64,000 bases of DNA, taken from an uncultured Pseudomonadota bacterium (GTDB lineage: Bacteria; Myxococcota_A; Polyangia; HGW-17). Shown one piece after another: positions 48,848 through 57,392 of the stretch. The stretch covers positions 1 through 64,000 of the forward strand of contig CALKWH010000475.1 in the NCBI GenBank assembly GCA_938004375.1. Reading direction: 5' to 3'. A program made the translations under genes and the position numbers. Numbering within the stretch: position 1 is the first letter of the stretch; each line of letters begins with the position of its first letter. The notes under the pieces are model-generated. The model was not told where the DNA came from. It searched no databases and worked only from the letters and a program-made list of their open reading frames with translations.

Positions 48848-50758
48848 CTAATCCAGCGTCCTTCGCAGCACCGTGCCCGCCTCGCCGACGACCAGGACCT
48901 CGGTGTCCGAGAGCCACAGCGCGTCGCCCAAAAAGGCATCGAGGCCGGTCCGGACGTCCTGCCAGGTGAGACCGCCGTCCAGAGTGAGCCACGCGGCCCC
49001 GTGCTGCCCCACCGCCAGCCCGCGATCACCGGCGAAGGCCACGGCGTACAGGTTCTCGCCGATGCCGTCGCAGACCACGCAGGCCCAGGTGGCGCCGTCG
49101 TCATCCGACGCGAGGATGGTGCCGAAGTCGCCCACCGCGATCCAGCGGCCCTCGCGGACCCAGGCCACGTCGTAGTACCACTCGGCGGGCGCCCCGACGG
49201 GCACCGCGGACGGGGTGAAGACGACGCCGTCCGTCGAGCGCCCCAGGTACTGCCAGTACCCGCCCGCGAGCCAGGTGCCCCAGGGCGCGGCCGCCACCAC
49301 CGCACCCTGCGCCCGCTGCCCGTATTCCGCGTCGAAGGCCACGTCGCCAAAAGTGAGACCGCCGTCGACGCTGCGGGCACCCTGCCAGTAGCCGGTGGCC
49401 ACCGCGGCCGGCCCGGCGCAGGCGGCGCCGTTGAGGAACTGGTAGCCGAAGAACGGGCCGTCCACCTCGCCGATCTTCGGCCGGTGCTCCCAGGTCTCGC
49501 CGGCGTCGGGGCTGCGGACGAACTGACCCTCCCCGAAGCCCAGGCCGGTGCCGTCCGCGGTGAAGCACAGATCGGCGAGCGCGCGACCGGGGAAGGCCGA
49601 GGTCCCGGCGACGGGCACGGCCTCCCAGGTGTCCGGGGCCAGGCGCAGGAACAGGCCGTTTTCGGTCCCTCCGGTGAAGAGAACGCCGTCGGGCGCCTCG
49701 ACAAGGGCGGTCAACGAATAGGCAGCCGGGAACGTCTCGCGGGTCCAGCCCTCGGCCGTCTCTCCGGCCCCGGGCCGCTTCCCCGCGTCGAACCACTCGA
49801 ACATCTCGGGATAGAAGAAGCCGTAGAGCTCGTGGCCGGCGTCGAGTTGACGGTCGAAGATGCGCTCGGACGGGAAGCCGGCGGCGGCGAGGCGGCTCAC
49901 CAACTGGTAGTGATAGGTCCGCATGTAGTCGCGAAAGCCCGTGGCCAGATACACGCGACCCCGGTCCTGCATCCGGTTCGTGATCCACGTCCCGCCGCCC
50001 ACGAAGCCGAAGCCGGTAAAAGGCGTCGCTGCATCCGCCAGCGCCCGCGAGGTCTGGTTGGTGCCCGACGAGAAGCCCATCAGGTACAGGCGCTCCGGAT
50101 CCAGGCGCACCCGGCCCGACACCTCGATCACGAGGGCGGCGAGGAACTCGTGGTTGCGCTCCGTGTCCCCCTGGTTCTGGTCCCAGCGATAGACCACCCA
50201 GCCGTCCTCGGAGGCGCTCCGGGAGCGGGGCCGCACCAGCACGAAGCCGTGAGCTTCTGCCGCGTCCTTCGCCGCGTCGAGCCCGTAGGCCAATTCCGGG
50301 TTGTCCCCCGCGGTGCCGTGCAGATCCATGAGCAGGGCCGCGGGGGCGTCGTGGGCGTACCCGGAGGGGACGTACATGTAATAATATCGCGTCTCGAGCT
50401 CGACCGGGAGCTCCTGGGCGAAGAACTCCCGCTGCGTCAACGGATCTCCTAGCGTGCAGGCCCCCGCGAGGTCGGTGAACGCCCCCGCCACGCACACGCA
50501 CTCGTGGCCCCCGGGCTCAAAGGGCGAAGGCCGGCACTGCGCGGCGGGACCGCAGTCCACGTCCGCACAGGGATCGACCACCGCCGTGCAGACGTCCTCG
50601 AGGCAGACCAGATCCTCCCGGTTGCAGGTGCCGTCCGGGTGACAGGACCCGCCCTCGTCACCCACGACGGGAAGGTTACTGTTTTCCTTGACTTTTGGGT
50701 CGTCGCAGGCCCAGAGCGCCAGGCCCAGCGCAACCCACAGGAGCCAGCCACAGCGCAT
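48848..50758 (-). CDS. Lipoprotein: EGF-like segment, PHB-depolymerase-like esterase and beta-propeller fusion
   Basis: The 636-residue product has a lipobox (ALWAC, Asp at +2). A Cys-rich/EGF-like stretch (~38-103) is followed by an alpha/beta-hydrolase domain of the PHB depolymerase/LpqC type (~105-320; 'ALLMDLHGTAGDN', nucleophile elbow GFSSG in 'YLMGFSSGTNQ', later 'DAGHELYG'). The C-terminal ~300 residues are repeats like BNR/Ycf48-type propeller blades ('VRSPDAGETWEHRP', 'GRSTDGVVFTPS', 'ASDDDGATWACV', 'LTLDGGLTWQDV'). GGAGGTG lies ahead of the ATG. The fusion suggests a surface esterase held by a binding propeller; substrate unknown. Confidence 0.85.
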   Translation of the reverse strand: MRCGWLLWVALGLALWACDDPKVKENSNLPVVGDEGGSCHPDGTCNREDLVCLEDVCTAVVDPCADVDCGPAAQCRPSPFEPGGHECVCVAGAFTDLAGACTLGDPLTQREFFAQELPVELETRYYYMYVPSGYAHDAPAALLMDLHGTAGDNPELAYGLDAAKDAAEAHGFVLVRPRSRSASEDGWVVYRWDQNQGDTERNHEFLAALVIEVSGRVRLDPERLYLMGFSSGTNQTSRALADAATPFTGFGFVGGGTWITNRMQDRGRVYLATGFRDYMRTYHYQLVSRLAAAGFPSERIFDRQLDAGHELYGFFYPEMFEWFDAGKRPGAGETAEGWTRETFPAAYSLTALVEAPDGVLFTGGTENGLFLRLAPDTWEAVPVAGTSAFPGRALADLCFTADGTGLGFGEGQFVRSPDAGETWEHRPKIGEVDGPFFGYQFLNGAACAGPAAVATGYWQGARSVDGGLTFGDVAFDAEYGQRAQGAVVAAAPWGTWLAGGYWQYLGRSTDGVVFTPSAVPVGAPAEWYYDVAWVREGRWIAVGDFGTILASDDDGATWACVVCDGIGENLYAVAFAGDRGLAVGQHGAAWLTLDGGLTWQDVRTGLDAFLGDALWLSDTEVLVVGEAGTVLRRTLD

Positions 50759-50779
50759 CCGACACCTCCGGTTGGGAGC

Positions 50780-51301
50780 TCAATGGATCGTCGGGCAGCC
50801 GGCGAAGTCCGCGCACAGCCCGGTCTCGACGGCGTCCTCCCAGCACAGCCGGCCGGCGCCGCGGAAGCATCCGGCCGCGCCGGAGCCGTACATCTCGCAG
50901 TCGATGGAGCACTGGGACAGATCCTCGCCGCCGCAGTCGGTGACCAGCAGGTCGCAGGCGCCGTCGCAGAACCCGACGTCGTCGAAGGTCTGGCAACGCA
51001 TGCATTCTTCGTAGCCGGTACAGTCGGTGGCCGCCAGCAGGCAGGTCTTGACATACGGCTCCAGGGTCCCGTCGCACTTCGTCACGCAGGAATCCACGGT
51101 CGCGCCGAAGACCGTCTCCTTGTCGGTGATCGTCTCGCAGGCCATCAGCGCCGCGCACATCGTCTGGCAGGCCGTCTGGTTGTTCGCGTTGTTGACGTTG
51201 TTGACGTTGTTGATGTTGTTCGCGTTGTTGGACGATTCGTCGTCGTCACAGGCGACGAGCGCGGCGAGGGTCAAAAGGGAACAAATGAGAAGTTTTTTCA
51301 T
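50780..51301 (-). CDS. Small Asn-spacer, Cys-rich lipoprotein
   Basis: The 173-residue product starts at the ATG at 51301 (AAGGA upstream). Lipobox: LVAC (Asp at +2), followed by an (NNx)n spacer ('[17 protein letters not shown]') and a ~110-residue domain with about 16 Cys ('CQTMCAALMACETI', 'CVTKCDGTL', 'CDGACDLLVTDCGG'). The Cys spacing looks like a disulfide-rich fold found in other delta-proteobacterial lipoproteins. It lies 21 bases upstream of the esterase-propeller gene on the same strand. Confidence 0.78.
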   Translation of the reverse strand: MKKLLICSLLTLAALVACDDDESSNNANNINNVNNVNNANNQTACQTMCAALMACETITDKETVFGATVDSCVTKCDGTLEPYVKTCLLAATDCTGYEECMRCQTFDDVGFCDGACDLLVTDCGGEDLSQCSIDCEMYGSGAAGCFRGAGRLCWEDAVETGLCADFAGCPTIH

Positions 51302-51363
51302 GGTTTTTTCCTTTCCCGGACGCAGTATGGACCGGGTCAAACAGATGTGCAAGCCGCCCATGG

Positions 51364-51696
51364 TCAAACCTTTTTCCAGGCTACGCTCGCGGCCACTGCC
51401 GAGAACACGACCTCGGAGCCCAGGGGTTCCTTCATGAGATAGACCGACGGGAAGTTGCGGATCTCCGTGCTCTGCAGGCGCACGGCCAGGCTCACGGCGT
51501 AGGCGCCGGGCGGATCGTCAACGTCACTGACCTGAACGGCCACCACGCCCTCCACGTGCCGCTGATAGGAAAAACCCACGACGCCGGTGAGCTCAATCAT
51601 CCACCGATCGTCCTTCTCGTCGGCCAGCTCCATGATCATCTCGTCGCGGATGCCGAAGACCTGGATGATGCGAGCCTTGCGAAGTTTGTAAGCCAT
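51364..51696 (-). CDS. Small cytoplasmic protein of unknown function
   Basis: The 110-residue product starts with ATG at 51696, with AGGAGG eight bases ahead. There is no signal peptide or membrane helix. It looks like a compact beta-rich domain ('RWMIELTGVVGFSYQRHVEGVVAVQVSDVDD', 'YAVSLAVRLQSTEIRNFPSVYLMKE'). It lies 62 bases before the small Cys-rich lipoprotein, so it may be first in that transcript. No family recognised. Confidence 0.6.
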   Translation of the reverse strand: MAYKLRKARIIQVFGIRDEMIMELADEKDDRWMIELTGVVGFSYQRHVEGVVAVQVSDVDDPPGAYAVSLAVRLQSTEIRNFPSVYLMKEPLGSEVVFSAVAASVAWKKV

Positions 51697-51864
51697 GTTC
51701 GCCTCCTGCCGCCGGGAACGATCGGGGTCCGCCGTCGCCGTGATCCCGTGAGCATACACGGGCGTCCCTGCGTTGTCATCCGCATTTTCGCTGGACAGGA
51801 CCGGTTGCATTCTGGTATGACCGGGACCGGCCGGCGCCGCGCGACGCTGGCAGAAAGGCGCCTC

Positions 51865-52548
51865 TTGTCCCGCACCGCCTGGATCATCGGCAACACCGAC
51901 GGCATCGGCCTGGGCCTCACCCGCCGGCTCCTGAAGAACGGCTGGACGGTCACCGGCCTCTCCCGCTCCCCGGCCTCCCTCGCCCATGAGGCCTACGAAC
52001 ATCACGTGGCGGACGTGGCCGCGCCCGACTATCCGCAGATCCTGTCCGGGCTGGCCGCGCGCGGGATCCCCGACCTGGTGGTCTACTGCGCCGGCACCGG
52101 GCAGGAGCTGGATCTCGCCGATCTCTCCGCGGAGCCCCACACCTTCGAGGTCAACCTGCTCGGGATGGTGCGCACCGCCGCGACCGTGATCCCGCCCATG
52201 GTCGCCCGCGGGGCCGGCCACTTCGTCGGCCTCTCCAGCCTGGCCGACGAACTGCGGCTCCCCGACGCCATCGGCTACTACGCCTCCAAGGCGGGGTTCT
52301 CGGCGTACCTCGCCGGGCTGGGGCGCGCGGCCAGGAAGCGCGGCGTCGCGGTCACCAACGTGCGCTTCGGTTTCGTGGACACCAAGATGGCGAAGGGACC
52401 GTCGAAGCCCCTGATGATGACCGTGGAGCGGGCGGTCAATCATATAGAATATTGCATACGATGCCGACCGGCGCGCCACACGGCCCCGAAACTCATGATC
52501 CCGGTGGTGAAACTGATCCGCTTCGCCGCCTGGCTGGGCCTCGCGTAG
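51865..52548 (+). CDS. Short-chain dehydrogenase/reductase
   Basis: Classical SDR fold: a glycine-rich cofactor motif near the N-terminus ('TAWIIGNTDGIGLGLTRRLL'), 'VYCAGTG', catalytic Ser ('GLSSLADELRL') and the YxxxK pair ('AIGYYASKAGF'). The start is uncertain: the TTG at 51865 (227 residues) has GAAAGG six bases upstream and matches typical SDR N-termini; an ATG at 51817 would add 16 polar residues. The substrate cannot be told. It is convergent with the lipoprotein at 52552, only three bases away. Confidence 0.83.
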   Translation: MSRTAWIIGNTDGIGLGLTRRLLKNGWTVTGLSRSPASLAHEAYEHHVADVAAPDYPQILSGLAARGIPDLVVYCAGTGQELDLADLSAEPHTFEVNLLGMVRTAATVIPPMVARGAGHFVGLSSLADELRLPDAIGYYASKAGFSAYLAGLGRAARKRGVAVTNVRFGFVDTKMAKGPSKPLMMTVERAVNHIEYCIRCRPARHTAPKLMIPVVKLIRFAAWLGLA

Positions 52549-52551
52549 ACG

Positions 52552-52968
52552 CTACAGATCCCCGGCGGCCGCCGCGCCGCCGCGCATGGGGGCGGGGGGC
52601 GGCTCGACGCTGCCCGACTCTCCGGAGTCGGCGGGATCGTCGGCCGGGGGCGGTTCGGGGACGGACGTCGCGGGCGGAGCCGCGGGGTGCTGCGGCAGCC
52701 AGGTGAGGTACCGGGCGGCGGCGGGGAAACCCGCCAGCCGCTCGCAGGGCAGCGGCGCCGGCGCCTCCCCCATGTGGAACCAGCAGCTTTGGGCCTGCGG
52801 ATCGATGATGTACGAGGCGATCACCCACCCGCTGGGGATGAGCACCTTGCCGGCCGTGATCGTCACGATGGACGTGTCGGACGCGGAGCGGACGCTCCCA
52901 GGACGGGTGTTCCAGCAGGCGGTGAGCCCCAGGGCGGCGAAAAGGAAGAGCGTAAAGAATCTCATCAT
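52552..52968 (-). CDS. Small lipoprotein with Pro-rich tail
   Basis: The 138-residue product has a lipobox (LGLTAC, Cys18, Trp at +2), about 70 residues with a Cys pair ('QAQSCWFHMGEAPAPLPCERL'), and a Pro/Ala/Asp-rich tail. Two consecutive ATGs (52968, 52965) are possible starts. No family recognised. Confidence 0.65.
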   Translation of the reverse strand: MMRFFTLFLFAALGLTACWNTRPGSVRSASDTSIVTITAGKVLIPSGWVIASYIIDPQAQSCWFHMGEAPAPLPCERLAGFPAAARYLTWLPQHPAAPPATSVPEPPPADDPADSGESGSVEPPPAPMRGGAAAAGDL

Positions 52969-53101
52969 TCAATCCCTCTACGGGTACGGGAACTGCCAAA
53001 TACGTTTCGGCCTCAGGAGGGCACTATCCCCGAGGGTCAGACAGTTGTCAAGAAGACCGTGATTGCGAAGGCAGCCTGGCCAAGGTATCTGAGAACCACG
53101 C

Positions 53102-55048
53102 TCATTGGATCTGGCCATACATCGAGAACCATTGCTTGAGACCCAGCAACAGGTTCTGCGCGGCGTCGGGTTCGAAGGCATCGAACTCCGCCAGCGTGAC
53201 GAACTGACCATCGTTCAGAATCAGGCGAAGCTCATAGGTGTTCCGACCCGGTCCCGCGTGCCGGCCGCCCCTGAACGAACTTCTGGATTCGAGCATTTCC
53301 AGATTCAAGGGATTGAGTTCCTGGCGTGGAATCCGCGACGCTCCTTTACAAACCGGGACCAACCCTTTGCGCGTCAGTCTCCATCGGCTGACCAGTATCA
53401 CGGTCGGGACGATGGCCGGCGTGACGATCCAATAGAGCACCATCGGAAAAACGAGCCCCACCACCCCCATCGCACTCCCCCGGACCCCGAAATGGACCGC
53501 CGGAACGACGAACAGCAGCAGCATCCAGGTAACATTCCACCCCGTGAAGGCCCACTCACTCCAGGACGCGATGGGCAGCAGCAGGACCGGTCGACGGCGA
53601 ACCACCGAACTGCGCTGGTGGGTCGTCGCCGGCAGAAGGATCCGGAAGCAGAGAACCACCACCAGATAGCCATAGGAAAACAGCCCGAAAACCCAATCCG
53701 CTCGTGTCAATTCCCTTGGATTTTCCAGATTCAATGGAGAATGAAACAGTTCCATCAACCCGAGGGTGACGACCAGACATAACAATACGAAGAGCGTCGC
53801 GCGACGTTGCCAGGAGGGAAGCAGGCCCGCAACAGCCAGACGCCAGGCGGTCACAGGTGGCTCCAGTTGGTTTCTGGCCGACTCGAGCGCCAGGCGCAGC
53901 GGATCACCCTGGGGCAGCGAATCGATTCTGTCCGTGAGTCGAAGCAGCGTCGGGATCGGCTTCTCGTCCCGCTTCATGCGCTTCAACCGGACGAGTTCCT
54001 GGGTAATCTCTCCGATCTGCGCGGGATCCTCACCACAAATGATCAGGTCCACGAAGTAATCCCAAGGAGAATTTTGCTCTGTGACCCTTCTGCGCCAGTC
54101 GCCGGGTTTTTCCCGTTCGAGACCAGCGGTCTTGCCTTCAGGGATGGGATCGGGGCTTCCCGAGAGGCGAGGCATAGCGGCTGCGATGCTGCCCAGTTCG
54201 TCCAACTCGCGTTCCAGACCGTCGGCATCCATCCACAGCCCACGCTGCAGGCTGTGGAGACTTCCCCCGATCAGCATGGCGTCCCTGCGCTCGAGACCGG
54301 AAAAAATCGACTCCGCTCCAGACGACGCCAGCCTGGCCACCTCGTCGGACTCCCCATCGAAGAAAAAACTCCCCGAGGTTCCGGGCGCCTTTTCCCAGGC
54401 TTGGGCACGCTCGAGCGCGTTCAGGAAAAGGCTTTCCCGTTCGCGCATGTCGCTCTCTTCCCGGACGTCCAGGATCCCGTGCTCGACGAGCACCACATAA
54501 TTCAACCTGCGGTCATCGTCGTACTGGTTGAGCCCGCTCCAGAGCTTCTTCAGTCGAGAGATCCGAAGCAACGGAATCACCGTCAAGGAATCGGAGAATT
54601 TCCTCGTCGGCGTGACCTTCAACCAGGAGAAATGGACGGAGTCATTGCGTTGGTTGGGAAAAAGGTGCCAGAGTTCGAGGCTCACCTTGGCGTCGTCGAG
54701 CTCTCTCGACAGGGTGACGCGATTGATCTCGTTCCCCGTTTGGACCGTCAGGTTCCATCCCCTCTGCTTTTCCAAAAACTCGAGCGCCTCCGCCGCGGCT
54801 CGCCGTCGCCGAATGAGCGACAGCACGTGCAGCAGAAGTCCCGCGGCCAGAATCCCGACCGTGATCGACGCCGTGTACAACGGGCTCTTCAGTATCCTCA
54901 GCAAAGGGGGGATAACGGTTGCCGGAGCGGCTGCCAGAACCAGGTTTGCCAGCAGGCCCAGCCAGGTAAATACGGTCACGGCGCCAAAGGGAAACCGGTA
55001 AATCACCAGTGCCCGCGCGCCCTTCAGGGTGGCGAGCGGATCTTTCAT
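53102..55048 (-). CDS. Large integral membrane protein of unknown function, atypical base composition
   Basis: I placed the start at the ATG at 55048 (648 residues); the frame is open further upstream but only as antisense/overlap with the next gene, and the ribosome binding site (AGAGG, ~12 bases ahead) is weak. Two hydrophobic helices lie at ~15-70, a ~330-residue soluble middle follows with charged segments, then four to five helices at ~410-560 and a C-terminal soluble domain. A/T-ending codons and a G+C visibly lower than the flanks suggest different ancestry. No family recognised. Confidence 0.6.
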   Translation of the reverse strand: MKDPLATLKGARALVIYRFPFGAVTVFTWLGLLANLVLAAAPATVIPPLLRILKSPLYTASITVGILAAGLLLHVLSLIRRRRAAAEALEFLEKQRGWNLTVQTGNEINRVTLSRELDDAKVSLELWHLFPNQRNDSVHFSWLKVTPTRKFSDSLTVIPLLRISRLKKLWSGLNQYDDDRRLNYVVLVEHGILDVREESDMRERESLFLNALERAQAWEKAPGTSGSFFFDGESDEVARLASSGAESIFSGLERRDAMLIGGSLHSLQRGLWMDADGLERELDELGSIAAAMPRLSGSPDPIPEGKTAGLEREKPGDWRRRVTEQNSPWDYFVDLIICGEDPAQIGEITQELVRLKRMKRDEKPIPTLLRLTDRIDSLPQGDPLRLALESARNQLEPPVTAWRLAVAGLLPSWQRRATLFVLLCLVVTLGLMELFHSPLNLENPRELTRADWVFGLFSYGYLVVVLCFRILLPATTHQRSSVVRRRPVLLLPIASWSEWAFTGWNVTWMLLLFVVPAVHFGVRGSAMGVVGLVFPMVLYWIVTPAIVPTVILVSRWRLTRKGLVPVCKGASRIPRQELNPLNLEMLESRSSFRGGRHAGPGRNTYELRLILNDGQFVTLAEFDAFEPDAAQNLLLGLKQWFSMYGQIQ

Positions 55049-55080
55049 GCACGTTGTGGCCTCTGGAGGTGCCGGCGACG

Positions 55081-55668
55081 TCAATTGAAATCCACCAACG
55101 GGAAGTGATACCCCGCGAAGCCGCCGATCTGCCAGGTGCCGGGGAACCGGGGCCGGCGGCTGTTCCCCGGAGCGGCGTCGGCCCGGTCGTTGGCCTTCGT
55201 TGGAATGAAGCGCACCTCCAACCCGACGGTGACCGGGTGATCCCCGTCCAGACGCAGCACGCCCACCTGGAATCCGAGGGCGAGGGCCGAGGGCGTGGCG
55301 GGGAACCCGCCCGAGTCCGGGGCGGCGCCGGCGTGGTGTTCCCCGGAGTCCGGCGCGAAGTCCATGGGAAACAGCATCAGGTGGATTCCATAGTTTTTGA
55401 ACAAATATTCCAGGGAGAGCCCCAGGGGCATCCGCAAAGGGACCACCTTCGGCGGTCCCGGGAGCGTGATCCCCGTGAGGGAACTGAAGCCCAGGGACGC
55501 CACCCACTGCCGGTGCCGACCCTGGCGCCGCGAACGGGGCACCGCCGGTGTGTCGGGGTTTTCGGGATCGGCGAGCAACCCGGAGAGCGCCTGGAGGGTG
55601 GACGCCGGATCCCGCCGGGAGAGCCCGGCGAGCAGGTCCTGGAAGCAGCGAAGTTTCTGGGGGTCCAT
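55081..55668 (-). CDS. Predicted outer-membrane-like protein of unknown function
   Basis: I chose the ATG at 55668 (195 residues; GGGAG six bases ahead) rather than the open frame to 55851. The N-terminal ~60 residues are helical and polar, without a signal peptide. The rest alternates as in short beta-barrels ('LGLSLEYLFKNYGIHLMLFPMDF', 'ALALGFQVGVLRLDGDHPVTVGLEVRFIP', 'IGGFAGYHFPL'). It lies 32 bases upstream of the large membrane protein on the same strand and may be co-transcribed. No family recognised; lack of a signal peptide weakens the outer-membrane reading. Confidence 0.5.
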   Translation of the reverse strand: MDPQKLRCFQDLLAGLSRRDPASTLQALSGLLADPENPDTPAVPRSRRQGRHRQWVASLGFSSLTGITLPGPPKVVPLRMPLGLSLEYLFKNYGIHLMLFPMDFAPDSGEHHAGAAPDSGGFPATPSALALGFQVGVLRLDGDHPVTVGLEVRFIPTKANDRADAAPGNSRRPRFPGTWQIGGFAGYHFPLVDFN

Positions 55669-55868
55669 GAAATGCTCCCGCGGCGGGATGGCGGACCGAG
55701 GGCTCCCCTCACACGCGCGCCCCCCGATGTTACCGGTGAAATCTCCCGGGTCAAGGAGGAAATCCCGGGAACCCCGGGCCAATCCCCACAAAATCAGTAG
55801 ATTATTCAACCGACCCGTGAATAGAAACGATATTCGCCGGTTCAACGGCATATGATCCTTGGAGAACC

Positions 55869-57383
55869 ATGACCGACTCCCCTCCGACCCGCCCGAAATT
55901 CTTCACCCGAGCATTGAACCTCATTGAACGCGTGGGCAACGCCCTGCCGCACCCGGCGACCCTGTTCGCCATCCTCGGTCTGGTGGTCCTGGTCGCCTCG
56001 GCCCTCGCCGCCGCGCTGGGGGCGAACGCGGTCCACCCTTCCACCGGCGAGCTCATCGTGCCCCGGAACCTGCTGGGCTTCGAGGGACTGCGCTATCTCT
56101 ATGTCAGTCTCGAGGACAACTTCATCGCCTTCCCACCCTTCGGGATCGTGTTGGTGTCGGTCATCGGCCTGGGCATCGCCGAGGGCACCGGGCTCATCGA
56201 GGCCCTGATCAAACAGACCATCCTCAAGGCCCCGCGGCGGCTGGTCACCTCGTTCATCATCGCGGCCGGGATCCTCAGCCACCTCGCCTCCTCGGTGGGC
56301 TACGTCGTGCTGATCCCGCTGGGCGCGCTGGTGTTCATGGCCTTTCGCCGCCACCCCGTGGCGGGCATCGCGGCGGCCTTCGCCGGGGTCTCCGGGGGCT
56401 TCGGTGCCAATTTCCTGATCGGCTCGATCGACCCGATCCTGTCCGGGCTCTCGGAGTCGGCGGCACAGATCGTGCAGCCGGATCTCTCCGTCGGCCCGGC
56501 CGCCAATTATTATTTCATGGTGGCCAGCGCCTTCATGATCGTCCTCGTGGGGACCTGGGTCACCGAGCGCATCGTGGAGCCGAGGCTGGGTGCCTATCAG
56601 GAGGAGCACGAGGCTCCCACGGCGCTCACGGCCATGGAGCGCCGCGGGTTGCGTGCAGCCCTGATCACCCTGGCGCTGCTCGTGGCCGCCTTCGTCGGGC
56701 TCACGGTACCCGAGGGCGCGGTCCTGCGTGGCTCCGGGAGCGTGCTCGACGGCCCCTTCTTCGAAGGACTGATCACCGGGATCTTTCTGTTCTTCAGTCT
56801 TCCCGGCCTGGTATACGGCCTGACCACCGGAAAGATCCGTTCGGACAAGGACGTGGTGACCCTGATCACCCAGGCCATCCGGGACATCGCCCCCTACGTG
56901 GTGCTGGTGTTCTTCGCCGCCCAGTTCATCGCCTGGTTCCAGGAGTCGCGCCTCGGTCTGCTGCTGGCGATCCACGGCGCCGCCGGGATCCAGGCCTCGG
57001 GCATCTCCGGACCCGCCCTGCTGGTGCTGTTCATCGTGTTTTCCGCGGTCATGAACTTCTTCATGGGGTCCGCGTCGGCCAAGTGGGCCATCATGGCTCC
57101 CGTGTTCGTGCCCATGTTCATGCTCTCGGGCTACCACCCCGCCCTGACCCAGGCGGCGTTTCGCATCGGCGACTCGGTCACCAACATCATCACGCCCATG
57201 ATGAGTTATTACGCCCTGATCCTGACCTTCGTGAACAAGTTCGACCGCAAGGCCGGCGTGGGCACCACCATTGCGATGATGCTGCCCTACTCGGTGTTCT
57301 TTTTCCTGGCGTGGACGGTCCTGCTGCTCGTCTGGTACTACCTGGGCATTCCCCTGGGACCGGGCGGCCCCGTGCATATGTGA
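55869..57383 (+). CDS. abgT: AbgT-family transporter (p-aminobenzoyl-glutamate / antimetabolite exporter)
   Basis: The 504-residue inner-membrane transporter has about 11-13 helices. Family features include the N-terminal 'RALNLIERVGNALPHPATLFAILGL', 'GIAEGTGLIEALIK', 'GSIDPILSGLSESAA' and the C-terminal 'PVFVPMFMLSGYHPALTQAAFRIGDSVTNIITPMMSYY'. AbgT relatives import p-aminobenzoyl-glutamate or export sulfonamides. GGAG precedes the ATG by six bases. It is convergent with glgP (nine bases between the stops). No abgA/abgB neighbours. Confidence 0.92.
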   Translation: MTDSPPTRPKFFTRALNLIERVGNALPHPATLFAILGLVVLVASALAAALGANAVHPSTGELIVPRNLLGFEGLRYLYVSLEDNFIAFPPFGIVLVSVIGLGIAEGTGLIEALIKQTILKAPRRLVTSFIIAAGILSHLASSVGYVVLIPLGALVFMAFRRHPVAGIAAAFAGVSGGFGANFLIGSIDPILSGLSESAAQIVQPDLSVGPAANYYFMVASAFMIVLVGTWVTERIVEPRLGAYQEEHEAPTALTAMERRGLRAALITLALLVAAFVGLTVPEGAVLRGSGSVLDGPFFEGLITGIFLFFSLPGLVYGLTTGKIRSDKDVVTLITQAIRDIAPYVVLVFFAAQFIAWFQESRLGLLLAIHGAAGIQASGISGPALLVLFIVFSAVMNFFMGSASAKWAIMAPVFVPMFMLSGYHPALTQAAFRIGDSVTNIITPMMSYYALILTFVNKFDRKAGVGTTIAMMLPYSVFFFLAWTVLLLVWYYLGIPLGPGGPVHM

Positions 57384-57392
57384 CGAAACCGG

